Shown here piece by piece: positions 9,596 to 16,642 of a stretch of DNA of 64,000 nucleotides. The stretch's first letter is position 1. Each line of letters starts with the position of its first letter. The notes beneath the pieces were generated by a model. The model saw nothing but the letters and a program-made list of their open reading frames with translations, did no database searches and was not told where the DNA came from. A program made the translations under genes and the position numbers. Origin of the DNA: an uncultured Clostridia bacterium (GTDB lineage: Bacteria > Bacillota > Clostridia > Lachnospirales > Anaerotignaceae); assembly GCA_944383885.1 (NCBI GenBank), contig CALWRF010000038.1, forward strand, positions 1 to 64,000. Reading direction: 5' to 3'.

Positions 9596-10816
9596 TTATT
9601 TATCCTCCCTGATATAATCTTTAAAATCTTCTACTGCCGTTTCTGTTGTATTTAACTCAGGCCGCTTATCTTCAAAATTTACAAGTGTAGGTTTTCCTTG
9701 CGGCTTTAATACAAAATCCCCCAGCATTATATTAAATTTTGTTTTAGATAGCGCCTGTTCCAGCTCTGTTATTGTTTTCAGCTTTCTGGGGGCTATTGTG
9801 TCGAGCGCTTTGAAATATTCATCAGAGTCAAAATCATCTATATCCGCTTTTTTCATATACGCATTTATAATTTCATGTTCTTCAGCATTCCATTGCCTGT
9901 TTGACCTTCCTTCAACTACTTTATAACCGGGTATTTTTTCACCTTTTAAAGCTTGGTCTAAAGCATAGTTTTTTACTAAAGTAACCCACTTTGAAATACT
10001 GTCGGCTATATCAAGTACCTCTGATATTTCATCTTTATTAAGTGTTTTAGGCTGCTTGAATTCATATTTTTCCGCAATCGCTATTTTTTGTTCATTATAG
10101 GTCCTGCAAACCGGTCTTGCTTTACAGAAACCCTCATCGCAATAACTGCCCGCAACACAAGGACCCAAACCGTTAAATGCTTCTTCTGCCCGTGGTTTTA
10201 CAAATTCGTTTCCCCATTTCATAAGCACATCTGTATTTATTTCGCAAGTGCTTATATTATCCAGCCGTGGCTGATATATGGTCATATATGCTTTTTCAAT
10301 ATCGTATATAGAATCGTACAAACTTAACGCTCCTAAAGCATATAATTTTAACTGAGGATTATTTTCAGCATCTACTTTTACACCTTTACCATATTTTAAG
10401 TCGATTATATGTATACATGAGTTGCCTAATATAACTACATCACCAGTTCCAAATCCTTCAGGTACGTATTGAGAAAAATCAAGTCTTTGCTCTATATCTA
10501 TTTCCGCAAAACCTTCTTTTTTGTAAGAATTATAAATCTCAATTACAAAATCTCTGTAACCGTCAGTGTATTCTTCCATCTCTTCATTAAAATACCTATT
10601 TACCTTTAAATTTTGCATAATCTGCGCATATTTAGGTCTGTTAAGCTGCTTAATTGCATACTTAATTTTTGCCTCACCAACAGAATGAGCTAACGTACCT
10701 TCTTCAGCAAATTCATTTGTTTCATCTGGAAACATTTCTTCAAGAGCCTTAGAGCCGGGACAGCTGAGCCACTTTTTAGCTCCGGAAGCCGACAGCTTTG
10801 CGTGTATATCGGGCAT
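9596..10816 (-). CDS. DUF2800 phage protein, PD-(D/E)XK (RecB/Cas4-like) nuclease
   Basis: This 406-residue protein begins HAKLSASGAKKWLSCPGS, typical of DUF2800. It carries a RecB-type nuclease core: GTGDVVIL and IHIIDLKYGKGVKVDAENNPQLKLYALG, with the D, the (D/E)xK lysine and the QxxxY motif. Further on are Cys residues in CVAGSYCDEGFCKARPVC, which with the Cys in LSCPGS could hold an iron-sulfur cluster as in Cas4 and AddB. It overlaps the upstream gene by one base and ends 3 bp before DUF2815. A role in DNA end processing or recombination is likely. The exact substrate cannot be read. Confidence 0.85.
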   Translation of the reverse strand: MPDIHAKLSASGAKKWLSCPGSKALEEMFPDETNEFAEEGTLAHSVGEAKIKYAIKQLNRPKYAQIMQNLKVNRYFNEEMEEYTDGYRDFVIEIYNSYKKEGFAEIDIEQRLDFSQYVPEGFGTGDVVILGNSCIHIIDLKYGKGVKVDAENNPQLKLYALGALSLYDSIYDIEKAYMTIYQPRLDNISTCEINTDVLMKWGNEFVKPRAEEAFNGLGPCVAGSYCDEGFCKARPVCRTYNEQKIAIAEKYEFKQPKTLNKDEISEVLDIADSISKWVTLVKNYALDQALKGEKIPGYKVVEGRSNRQWNAEEHEIINAYMKKADIDDFDSDEYFKALDTIAPRKLKTITELEQALSKTKFNIMLGDFVLKPQGKPTLVNFEDKRPELNTTETAVEDFKDYIREDK

Positions 10817-11202
10817 TATAATTCCTCCTCCAACAGTTTATAAACAGAATCAAACTTGTCTTCTGTAATATCAGACACCTTATTGAAACCGAAAGAATTA
10901 AGCGCGTTCCTAACTGCCTTACTGCCTTTATTTTTAGCAACATTAACAGCAATGGCTCTTATATCATCAATAGTGTACTGACTTGATTCTTGCGTTTTTA
11001 CTTTTTCATGTTCATTTGAATCCGATTTTTTGTCATTGGACTCAGTTTTATTTTTTTCATTTTCAAGTTCAAATGAATTCTTTTTTACCTCTTTATAACT
11101 TTCATTGGCATCTTTAATACGTATAGCGAGTTCACGTATTCCGGTAATTATATCCAGATTGTTTAAAATATCTTCTTGAGTAATTGTAATGTTAATCCGC
11201 AT
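10816..11202 (-). CDS. Phage protein of unknown function with C-terminal helical domain
   Basis: This 128-residue protein has three visible parts. The N-terminus has an alternating strand pattern (MRINITITQEDIL). The charged linker is rich in Lys, Glu, Ser and Asn (about 40-75). The C-terminal helical domain reads TIDDIRAIAVNVAKNKGSKAVRNALNSF and recurs in many Firmicutes phage proteins beside DUF2800. The linker suggests a flexible tether. It lies between the clamp-like gene and the DUF2800 nuclease in a tight operon, so a link to replication is likely, but I cannot name a function. Confidence 0.75.
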   Translation of the reverse strand: MRINITITQEDILNNLDIITGIRELAIRIKDANESYKEVKKNSFELENEKNKTESNDKKSDSNEHEKVKTQESSQYTIDDIRAIAVNVAKNKGSKAVRNALNSFGFNKVSDITEDKFDSVYKLLEEEL

Positions 11203-11208
11203 AAATAA

Positions 11209-11778
11209 TTACCTCCTTAAGGTCTTAATATAGCAAGGCAGAACTAAATTGTAGCTTTCATCTAAGGTTGCTTTGTTATATCCTTCAAGAACTGTACGAA
11301 TAATGCAAGGTGACTTATCTCCATAAAAATCCATATTCACAGGACCTTTTAAATTACTAAGCGCATCTTTTAAAACTTTCGGGTCAAAAACAATGGAGAA
11401 TACAGGTTCCGTTTTTGGCACACTTTTTTCATAAGATATATAAGGCTCCTTGAATGTCCTTAAAATAAGGCTGCTGCCATTATCAAATACAACAAAACAC
11501 ATTTCTCCAGTTTCATTTATAGTTATACCAACGGTATTACAGCCTGAAGGTATATCAAAGAATGGAATTACAAATTCTGATGTATATTCTGATTCAGACT
11601 CATTTGTATAAGTTAAACGCTTTACATGTATTCTTAAGCCATCACAAGCGGCTATTTCACAGATTCCGTCTTTAGGTTTAAAACTGATTCCAGTTAATAT
11701 CAGTTTAGAATCATCCTCTGCTAAAGCCGGCTTAACAGATTTTAAAGCCGACTTTAATTCATTGCCGTTAAATCTCAT
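11209..11778 (-). CDS. Beta sliding clamp-like protein with two clamp domains
   Basis: This 189-residue protein resembles the last two thirds of DnaN. LILTGISF followed by AACDGLRIHVKRL corresponds to the clamp's LxG-xxF/ATDGHRLA stretch. EFVIPFFDI and SLILRTFKEPYISYEKSVPK match the end of clamp domain 2, and FSIVFDPKVLKDAL with the C-terminal YNLVLPCYIK matches domain 3 and its terminal MPMRL-type strand. Domain 1 is absent and there is no room for it, since the ATG at 11778 has its own ribosome site. It is next to the phage polymerase cassette, so a processivity role is the natural guess. Homology is judged by eye. Confidence 0.6.
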   Translation of the reverse strand: MRFNGNELKSALKSVKPALAEDDSKLILTGISFKPKDGICEIAACDGLRIHVKRLTYTNESESEYTSEFVIPFFDIPSGCNTVGITINETGEMCFVVFDNGSSLILRTFKEPYISYEKSVPKTEPVFSIVFDPKVLKDALSNLKGPVNMDFYGDKSPCIIRTVLEGYNKATLDESYNLVLPCYIKTLRR

Positions 11779-11793
11779 TTATATCACTCCTTG

Positions 11794-11976
11794 TTAAGCT
11801 ATCCGATTCTTCATCTCTTCTGTAAACCCAAACTCAGTCTTAGTAGCCCTTACGCCTCTTTCATAGCCTGCGATATAGGCTTTTCTTGCTCTTCGGCGCT
11901 GGCGGTCGAGTTCCCGTTCAGTGGCTAATATGTAAACTATCAAGAGCAGCGCCAAAACATAAGGCAAATACATCAT
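11794..11976 (-). CDS. Small single-span membrane protein
   Basis: This 60-residue protein has one N-terminal membrane helix (YLPYVLALLLIVYILA) followed by a strongly basic stretch (RELDRQRRRARKAY) and a soluble tail. The topology should be N-out, C-in. The start overlaps the stop of the upstream gene (ATGA-type junction) with AAGGTG as ribosome site, so the pair is probably coupled. I do not recognise a family. Tiny membrane proteins of this kind are common in the early regions of Firmicutes phages. Confidence 0.7.
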   Translation of the reverse strand: MMYLPYVLALLLIVYILATERELDRQRRRARKAYIAGYERGVRATKTEFGFTEEMKNRIA

Positions 11977-12161
11977 TGTTTAATCACCTTCTTATCAAGT
12001 TCAGCCTTGAAAAGCTCTTTAAGCACAATCGCTTTTTCTTCGCCAAAACTTTCAGCTATAGATTTAAGAGCCTGCACTGCTCCAAGCATTTCATAAAGAT
12101 TACTGTTCTCGGCTTCAGTAGCTATTACGTCTTTTTCGCCGTTAACTTCAATTTTTAACAT
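11973..12161 (-). CDS. Small phage protein of unknown function
   Basis: This is a 62-residue soluble protein. The start MLKIEVNGEKDVIA looks like a short beta hairpin, and the rest (NLYEMLGAVQALKSIAESFGEEKAIVLKELFKAEL) is strongly helical. The ATG at 12161 has an excellent site (AAAGGAGAGG, 6 bases away). It overlaps the next gene by four bases. An inverted repeat lies just upstream at 12188-12209. No family recognised. Confidence 0.72.
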   Translation of the reverse strand: MLKIEVNGEKDVIATEAENSNLYEMLGAVQALKSIAESFGEEKAIVLKELFKAELDKKVIKQ

Positions 12162-12187
12162 TCCAACCTCTCCTTTACTTTTTTCAA

Positions 12188-12209
12188 CAACTTAGGTATA
12201 ATTAAGTTG
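12188..12209. promoter_or_regulatory. Inverted repeat, possible operator
   Basis: The arms CAACTTA (12188-12194) and TAAGTTG (12203-12209) are perfect complements around GGTATAAT. The site overlaps the last codons of the upstream HTH gene and precedes the next small gene by about 27 bp. There is no U-tract of the kind expected for a terminator in the leftward direction, so an operator or mRNA hairpin is more likely. Confidence 0.4.
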
Positions 12210-12444
12210 TATGTATTGTTTCTGGCTCTTTCTCGTTTTCCGGACGGGGAGAGCCTTCTTTCATAATGTCTTCAGCTCTCACGCCAAGGACTTTAATAAT
12301 CTTATGTAATGTTTCTATTTTCGCCGGTCGCCTGCTTGCGGCTAAGACTGTGGAAAGGGCAATGCCGGCTTTGGTTGCCAACTCCTGCCGACTCATGCCG
12401 GTATTAATTAAAATACAGTCAAGTTTGTTACGGTCAATTAACAT
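12202..12444 (-). CDS. Cro/CI-type HTH regulator
   Basis: This 80-residue protein has a single XRE-type helix-turn-helix covering the first 62 residues: LDCILINTGMSRQELATKAGIALSTVLAASRRPAKIETLHKIIKVLGV. The tail is acidic and hydrophilic. The ATG at 12444 has two possible sites (AAAGGAGG and AGGAG). It probably controls early phage genes. The first 26 codons are duplicated at 14337-14414, where they form a truncated copy. Confidence 0.85.
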   Translation of the reverse strand: MLIDRNKLDCILINTGMSRQELATKAGIALSTVLAASRRPAKIETLHKIIKVLGVRAEDIMKEGSPRPENEKEPETIHTT

Positions 12445-12460
12445 CTCCTAATGCCTCCTT

Positions 12461-12625
12461 TTAATATTGAAGAACACCATTATTTTCAGAAAGTTTTGCA
12501 CACTTGCCCAATGCTCCGCTGTTTTCTCGTCCAAGCCTTTGATACTTATCTTTATAAACGCATTTCTCTTGTAACTCGCATTTCCAGCACTCGCATTTTC
12601 TATTTTCATTTTTATAGATTTCCAT
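12461..12625 (-). CDS. Small Cys-rich phage protein
   Basis: This 54-residue frame starts at the ATG 12623-12625 behind AAAGGAGG with ideal spacing. It reads MEIYKNENRKCECWKCELQ, then EKCVYKDKYQRLGRE and ends SENNGVLQY. The cysteines at 11, 13, 16 and 22 (CECWKC then C), with another at 43, suggest a zinc knuckle or small metal site. It fits exactly between the antirepressor gene and the HTH gene, and it is supported by its ribosome site and dense packing with neighbours. Function unknown. Confidence 0.7.
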   Translation of the reverse strand: MEIYKNENRKCECWKCELQEKCVYKDKYQRLGRENSGALGKCAKLSENNGVLQY

Positions 12626-12639
12626 TTTAAAAACCTCCT

Positions 12640-13443
12640 TTAGACTATTCCTTCTTGCTCTCTTTCCACTATTGGTAAAACACCTAAACCCTTTAGAAAA
12701 TCATAAATAAACAACCTTCCCTTTTGTGTCCAGCAGGTTCTTGGTTTAGTATGCGGTTCTCCCGCCTTATCAACAAAGCTGTCCGTCTTTGTTTGCGTAT
12801 ACCCTTGTTCGGCGTATTTTTTATATAAAATCCATATTTTCCCCTGTTTAAATTGGATTTTATTATCCGCAAGCATTTTGTTTAGCCATTTAGCGCTTTT
12901 GCCATAATCTTTAGCTATTTCTGTGGTCGATATAAGGTCCTTGCATTGTAAAACAAGGTCGTAATATGTAGCTTTTGGATTAAGTTCTATAAGCTGTTGT
13001 CTCTGAATAGCGTTTTCCATTTCCAGCTCTGCACTTTTCGTCCTCTCCGCTTTAAGCTCTGTCGCAAGCTTAATTAAAAAGTCTGGAGATGTAAGAGCCT
13101 GCTCCAGTGTCTGCTCTGTCATATAAGCGCCATGTTTGCGGATAGCCGGAAGGACTTCACCTGTTACCCAGCGTTTAAACTCTTTCGCCTTTGGGAGTTT
13201 GCTGGAGAGGATAAGGCTGTATAAGCCGGACTCGTTAATGAGAACGCCTTTTGTTCCGTTGACGCTGAACAAATCGTTCACCGTTTTATCTTCATCATCA
13301 ATATGGTCTCTAACAGCCTTTTGTGGGTTTGTATACCCAAGCACTTCTGCTACGTCTTTCCCAACAAACCAAGGCTCGTTATCAATTGTTATTGTTCGGA
13401 TTTCTCCGAATTCTGTGTTTTTAAATACTTGTAAATTGTTCAT
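12640..13443 (-). CDS. Phage antirepressor (Bro-N plus KilAC domains)
   Basis: This 267-residue protein joins two phage regulatory domains. Residues 1-100 are a Bro-N domain (FGEIRTITIDNEPWFVGKDVAEVLGYTNPQKAVRDHI, then SGLYSLILSSKLPKAKEFKRWVTGEVLPAIRKHG). Residues 150-250 are the KilA C-terminal DNA-binding domain (LISTTEIAKDYGKSAKWLNKMLADNKIQFKQGKIWILY). Such antirepressors displace or inactivate the phage repressor and start lytic growth. The ATG at 13443 has AAAGGA upstream. It is read away from the immunity region, as expected for an early lytic gene. Confidence 0.92.
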   Translation of the reverse strand: MNNLQVFKNTEFGEIRTITIDNEPWFVGKDVAEVLGYTNPQKAVRDHIDDEDKTVNDLFSVNGTKGVLINESGLYSLILSSKLPKAKEFKRWVTGEVLPAIRKHGAYMTEQTLEQALTSPDFLIKLATELKAERTKSAELEMENAIQRQQLIELNPKATYYDLVLQCKDLISTTEIAKDYGKSAKWLNKMLADNKIQFKQGKIWILYKKYAEQGYTQTKTDSFVDKAGEPHTKPRTCWTQKGRLFIYDFLKGLGVLPIVEREQEGIV

Positions 13444-13475
13444 GTTATCTCAGTCCTTTCTCGTTTCTTACTCCT

Positions 13476-13485
13476 ATGCTATAAT
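13476..13485 (+). promoter_or_regulatory. Extended -10 promoter for the rightward gene at 13509
   Basis: The sequence TATGCTATAAT carries a perfect -10 hexamer (TATAAT, 13480-13485) with the TG extension. No good -35 is visible. The expected start near 13492 leaves a 17-base leader with AAGGGA before the GTG at 13509, which is why I prefer that start codon. Confidence 0.6.
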
Positions 13486-13508
13486 GAAGCATGAAGGGAT
13501 GTGGTTTT

Positions 13509-13919
13509 GTGTTTACAGAAACAATAATTGTTGCGGTTATCACTTTTGCCTCTGGCTTATTTGGCGCTTTGCTGGGCTTTATGGGTAATTTAATTTGTGC
13601 AAGAATAAATGCTAAAACAAAATTTGGTGAATCCATTTATTTGTCACGTTCATCTGCATATAAGAAATTCCTTGATGCAGCTATTGACTTTGAAAAGAAT
13701 TTTTATGATTTAGAAAAACTGTCTGCTTTGTATTCTGCCCGAAATACCGCTGACCTTATGGCTTCCGAACCGACTCGGTTAATAATCTCCGATTTCATGG
13801 AAAAAATGCAGAACAGAGATTTCATTTCTGAAGATTCACGCCATATAAGGCTCAAACTTGTAGCCGCAATGCAAAAGGATTTGCTTAATATTCCAACAGT
13901 TAAAGTCCGAAAACAGTAG
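13509..13919 (+). CDS. Membrane-anchored protein read against the early operon
   Basis: This 136-residue protein starts with one membrane helix (ETIIVAVITFASGLFGALLGFMGNLIC, about residues 3-29). A soluble helical domain follows (SAYKKFLDAAIDFEKNFYDLEKLSALYSARN ...). The GTG at 13509 is chosen because the extended -10 promoter starts transcription at about 13492. An ATG at 13491 would need six more codons and would have no leader. It runs opposite to all neighbouring lytic genes and has its own promoter, the layout of a gene expressed in the lysogen. No family recognised. Confidence 0.65.
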   Translation: MFTETIIVAVITFASGLFGALLGFMGNLICARINAKTKFGESIYLSRSSAYKKFLDAAIDFEKNFYDLEKLSALYSARNTADLMASEPTRLIISDFMEKMQNRDFISEDSRHIRLKLVAAMQKDLLNIPTVKVRKQ

Positions 13920-14130
13920 GAATCATAGGAATAGGAGAAAGAATCCCCAGCTTTACGCATATTCCATACAAAAAAATCCAACAAAAAATAAATTCAATGA
14001 ATGCAATTACAAAAGGCATTACCAAAAGCACAATTTCGTTATCAGAAAACAGCAGCATGATTCCCAAGCAAATAAAAAATATTGTAGCTAATACGATTAT
14101 TGCGACCGGAATCATGTAAACAAGTGCCAT
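13900..14130 (-). CDS. Small two-span membrane protein
   Basis: This is a 76-residue hydrophobic protein with two or three membrane helices (ALVYMIPVAIIVLATIFFICLGIMLLF and IVLLVMPFVIAFIEFIFCWIFLYGI). The ATG at 14128-14130 follows AGAGGTG; a GTG four codons earlier is also possible. Its end overlaps the 3' end of the convergent gene at 13509. It may be a small holin-like or ion-channel-like protein, but nothing specific supports that. Confidence 0.55.
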   Translation of the reverse strand: MALVYMIPVAIIVLATIFFICLGIMLLFSDNEIVLLVMPFVIAFIEFIFCWIFLYGICVKLGILSPIPMIPTVFGL

Positions 14131-14296
14131 TATATATTTCACCTCTATATTTAATTTTGCCTGCGGCTTTTAGAAGAATATCACGAATGGATGCAGAAGT
14201 GATTTCTTTACTCTTGTGCCCGAACTGTGCTATTTTTTCAAGATTGTTTAACAACTTAATTGCCTCTTCGGGCTCTATTTCAATTGTAATTTTCAT
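14042..14296 (-). CDS. Small early phage protein of unknown function
   Basis: This is an 84-residue frame with a strong ribosome site (AAAGGAG). The first 50 residues look like a real folded protein: MKITIEIEPEEAIKLLNNL and then KEITSASIRDILLKAAGKI. The last 30 residues overlap the next gene in another frame and are low in quality, so the true protein may be functional only in its first part. No family recognised. Confidence 0.5.
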   Translation of the reverse strand: MKITIEIEPEEAIKLLNNLEKIAQFGHKSKEITSASIRDILLKAAGKIKYRGEIYNGTCLHDSGRNNRISYNIFYLLGNHAAVF

Positions 14297-14407
14297 TTAA
14301 ACACTCCTTTCTTTTAGATTGACTTTGTAGGCTTTCGTTGCCAACTCCTGCCGACTCATACCGGTATTAATTAAAATACAGTCAAGTTTGTTACGGTCGA
14401 TTAACAT
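14297..14407 (-). pseudogene. Truncated duplicate of the HTH gene at 12202-12444
   Basis: The 36-codon frame begins MLIDRNKLDCILINTGMSRQ, then ELATKA, identical to the first 26 residues of the HTH regulator at 12444. It then runs out as YKVNLKERSV. The DNA at 14337-14414 matches 12374-12451 at 76 of 78 positions by hand count. The helix-turn-helix is cut after its first helix, so no DNA binding is expected. The copy lacks the upstream AAAGGAGG of the intact gene and overlaps the end of the gene at 14391. Confidence 0.75.
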
Positions 14408-14615
14408 CTCCTAACATTTCATAGCTGACCTTTTCGGATATAAGTTCATCCACTGTTAATTCAAGATAATCAGCAACTTTTTTTATATTGTCTACCGTTG
14501 GTGACACTGATTTCCATTTAGATATAGCTCCATTACTTAGTCCAGTTTTTTCTTCCAATTGTTTTATGCTGATTTTCCTTTTCATACATTCTGCTTTGAT
14601 TTTGTCATATAACAT
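14391..14615 (-). CDS. Cro-like HTH regulator, first leftward gene
   Basis: This 74-residue XRE-type protein (IKAECMKRKISIKQLEEKTGLSNGAISKWKSVSPTVDNIKKVADYLELTVDELI) faces the CI-type repressor gene across the operator region. By position it is the Cro equivalent, the first gene of the lytic operon. The start ATG has AAGGAAGG upstream. Its last codons (MLGDVNRP) lie inside the duplicated 78-bp segment, so the duplication replaced or extended its C-terminus. Confidence 0.85.
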   Translation of the reverse strand: MLYDKIKAECMKRKISIKQLEEKTGLSNGAISKWKSVSPTVDNIKKVADYLELTVDELISEKVSYEMLGDVNRP

Positions 14616-14659
14616 AAAAACCTTCCTTTCGATTTATTTAGAATTTTTTCAGAAAACCA

Positions 14660-14688
14660 TTGACTAAATATAGATTATATTCTAAAAT
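14660..14688 (+). promoter_or_regulatory. Rightward promoter toward the repressor gene
   Basis: TTGACT (14660-14665), a 17-base spacer and TAAAAT (14683-14688) point toward the repressor at 14816. The leader would be about 120 bases. The -10 overlaps the reversed operator copy at 14679-14688. Confidence 0.5.
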
Positions 14689-14747
14689 TAATTTATCGAT
14701 AATATTTTATATAAACTATATTTAGAATTTTTCCTAATTCCTATTTT

Positions 14748-14776
14748 ATTGTATAGGAAATATTCTAAATTGTCAA
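14748..14776 (-). promoter_or_regulatory. Leftward early (PR-like) promoter
   Basis: On the minus strand TTGACA (14771-14776), exactly 17 bases and TACAAT (14748-14753) make a strong promoter reading toward the cro-like gene. The operator copy at 14760-14770 occupies its spacer, so bound repressor should block it. It is convergent with the rightward promoter at 14660-14688. Confidence 0.65.
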
Positions 14777-14815
14777 TAATATTTTTAGGATTTTTTCTAA
14801 TACAAGGAGAAAATT

Positions 14816-15460
14816 ATGTTTAACGGAGTAGAATATGTAAGAAAAATTTGTAAAAATAAGAACATACCAATTTCTAAGTTAGAAAAGGACTGTGGCTTTT
14901 CAAATGGATATCTTAATCCTAAAAAGGTCAGTAAAATACCATATGAAAGGGCTACGTTAATTGCTGAATATTTGAATATTGATGTAAAAGACATCTTGGA
15001 CGGTCCATTAGAAAAAAAACATAACTTTGAACTTCCTCATGAGGCTGTCTCTATTGATATCTCAAAATTTGTAGAAATTCCTATTCTCGGTTGTGTTCGT
15101 TGTGGAAAGCCAATGTATTCTGAAAGCAATATAGAAGGCTATCAGTTGACCTCTTCAGAGGATTTGCTTAATGGCTATGAATATTTTTATCTTAGAGCAA
15201 AAGGTGACAGTATGATAAACGCTGGTATAAGTGAAGGCGATCTTCTTCTAATAAGAAAGCAAAATGATGTTGAGAGTGGAGATATTGCGATAGTAAATGT
15301 AAATGGAGATGACGAAACTCTGAAAAGAGTAATAAAAAAAGACGGAGCAATTATTTTACAGCCAGAAAATCCATCATATGAGACAAAAATACTTATGGGC
15401 AAAGAGTTAGAATCTGTGCATATACAGGGACGTTTGATGCAAGTGATTAAAAAATTCTAA
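14816..15460 (+). CDS. CI/LexA-type phage repressor with S24 autoprotease domain
   Basis: This is a 214-residue protein that keeps the prophage silent. Residues 1-62 are an HTH domain (ISKLEKDCGFSNGYLN). Residues 85-214 are an S24 peptidase with the nucleophile in AKGDSM (Ser132) and the lysine in ETLKRV (Lys170). A likely self-cleavage bond is Cys96-Gly97 in VRCGKP. It should be inactivated after DNA damage through RecA-stimulated cleavage. A good ribosome site (AAGGAG) precedes the ATG. It reads divergently from the cro-like gene and is followed 30 bp later by a membrane protein gene. Confidence 0.93.
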   Translation: MFNGVEYVRKICKNKNIPISKLEKDCGFSNGYLNPKKVSKIPYERATLIAEYLNIDVKDILDGPLEKKHNFELPHEAVSIDISKFVEIPILGCVRCGKPMYSESNIEGYQLTSSEDLLNGYEYFYLRAKGDSMINAGISEGDLLLIRKQNDVESGDIAIVNVNGDDETLKRVIKKDGAIILQPENPSYETKILMGKELESVHIQGRLMQVIKKF

Positions 15461-15490
15461 GACGCACTTAATTGATAGGAGAATATAATT

Positions 15491-16642
15491 ATGAAAAGAT
15501 TTATATTTTTATTGCTTTCTTTAATATGCTGGATTATAGGATTATTATTTTTAATAGTTTTACTTTCTATAGTATTTGCTCAAAAAGTTGGTATTGGATT
15601 TATAATATTTATTATATTTCTTATTTCTTTTTTTGTTGCGTTTGGTATAGTTTTTTGGAAAGCTTCATCTAAGAAAAAGCAGAGTAATATAAAAACCATC
15701 TCGAGCTTGAACCCTGAAGCTCTTGTAAAACAAACAACGCGGGCATTGACAAACGAAGATACCTTTGATAGTCCTTCATTTGATACAGACACTGAATCTC
15801 ACTATATTAATTCTGCACCGTTAAGTTATTTAGAAGCAGAAATTCTTAAATTTTGGAATGATAAAAGAACAGATTATATTGTTCCTTCATATTATTCAGA
15901 GAATGAATTTGGGCGAAATGTAGAACCAGTGTTAAAAAAACTGTTGTCTGAAGGATTTATTGAGCGATCTGGATTAGAAAAAAATATATCTCTTCACACT
16001 ATCCCAGATTTAAAAGTAATCCTATCAGACCACGGATTAAAAACATCTGGCAGAAAACAAGAGCTTATATACCGCCTTTTAGAAAATTTGTCAACAGTAG
16101 AGTTAGAAGAACTGTTTCCTGTTGGAGTTTATCAAATTACAAAAAAAGGGATAAAAGCATTGAGTTACTATTCATTAATATTTCTTAACAGTGATTATGC
16201 TATGGGCTTTTCTTTTTATCGGCTGAAACAAGCGAAAGAGGATAATCCACAAATGTCTGACAAAGAGATATTAATAAAATTGGCTTTAGAAGATATGGAT
16301 AAAGCAGCAAAGCGTTCTCTTTATGATGAGTATTCAAACATTGCTATTAAAATAGCAAATCTATATTTTTATACAAGTGATTATAAAATTGCGTTAGATT
16401 TTTACATTGCAGCATTTTTTTCGTGGAATATGCATACTCAAAAATTTAATCCATCATATTCATATACCAATCCATACATCACTGACCAAATTGACAAATG
16501 TGGAGCCTTATGTGATATGTCGTTAAACGATTTGTGCCATCGAATTTATGACATCATTGTAAACTTTAACCTTTTAGGATTAGGAACTATTGACAATGCT
16601 CAAAAAGCAGTGCAAAAATTCAAAAACTACATATCTATGTAA
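15491..16642 (+). CDS. Membrane-anchored protein with a SAP-like motif, cotranscribed with the repressor
   Basis: This 383-residue protein has two membrane helices (about 4-30 and 34-57), a polar linker, and a soluble region to the end. Residues 170-200 (PDLKVILSDHGLKTSGRKQE and on to RLLENL) match the SAP helix-extension-helix pattern, normally a DNA-binding module. The C-terminal half is helical, with TPR-like spacing (YDEYSNIAIKIANLYFYTSDYKIALDFYIAAF). TAGGAGA precedes the ATG. Placement 30 bp after the repressor means it is expressed in the lysogen, so superinfection exclusion or another host benefit is plausible. That role is inference. Confidence 0.75.
   Translation: MKRFIFLLLSLICWIIGLLFLIVLLSIVFAQKVGIGFIIFIIFLISFFVAFGIVFWKASSKKKQSNIKTISSLNPEALVKQTTRALTNEDTFDSPSFDTDTESHYINSAPLSYLEAEILKFWNDKRTDYIVPSYYSENEFGRNVEPVLKKLLSEGFIERSGLEKNISLHTIPDLKVILSDHGLKTSGRKQELIYRLLENLSTVELEELFPVGVYQITKKGIKALSYYSLIFLNSDYAMGFSFYRLKQAKEDNPQMSDKEILIKLALEDMDKAAKRSLYDEYSNIAIKIANLYFYTSDYKIALDFYIAAFFSWNMHTQKFNPSYSYTNPYITDQIDKCGALCDMSLNDLCHRIYDIIVNFNLLGLGTIDNAQKAVQKFKNYISM

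Larger units (their letters stand above)
14637..14797. promoter_or_regulatory. Phage operator array between the divergent repressor and cro-like genes
   Basis: Five copies of a TTTAGAATTTTTCC-like element occur: plus strand at 14637-14650, 14721-14734 and 14784-14797 (with TTTAGGAT), and reversed (ATTCTAAA) at 14679-14688 and 14760-14770. They overlap both predicted promoters of this intergenic region. Repeated operators between two divergent HTH genes are standard for a phage immunity region. A similar TTTAGAATATAAT is seen at 16831-16843. Confidence 0.75.

Noticed and set aside
13703..13984. A 93-codon leftward frame
   Set aside because: It is antisense to the better-supported gene at 13509-13919 and has no ribosome site.
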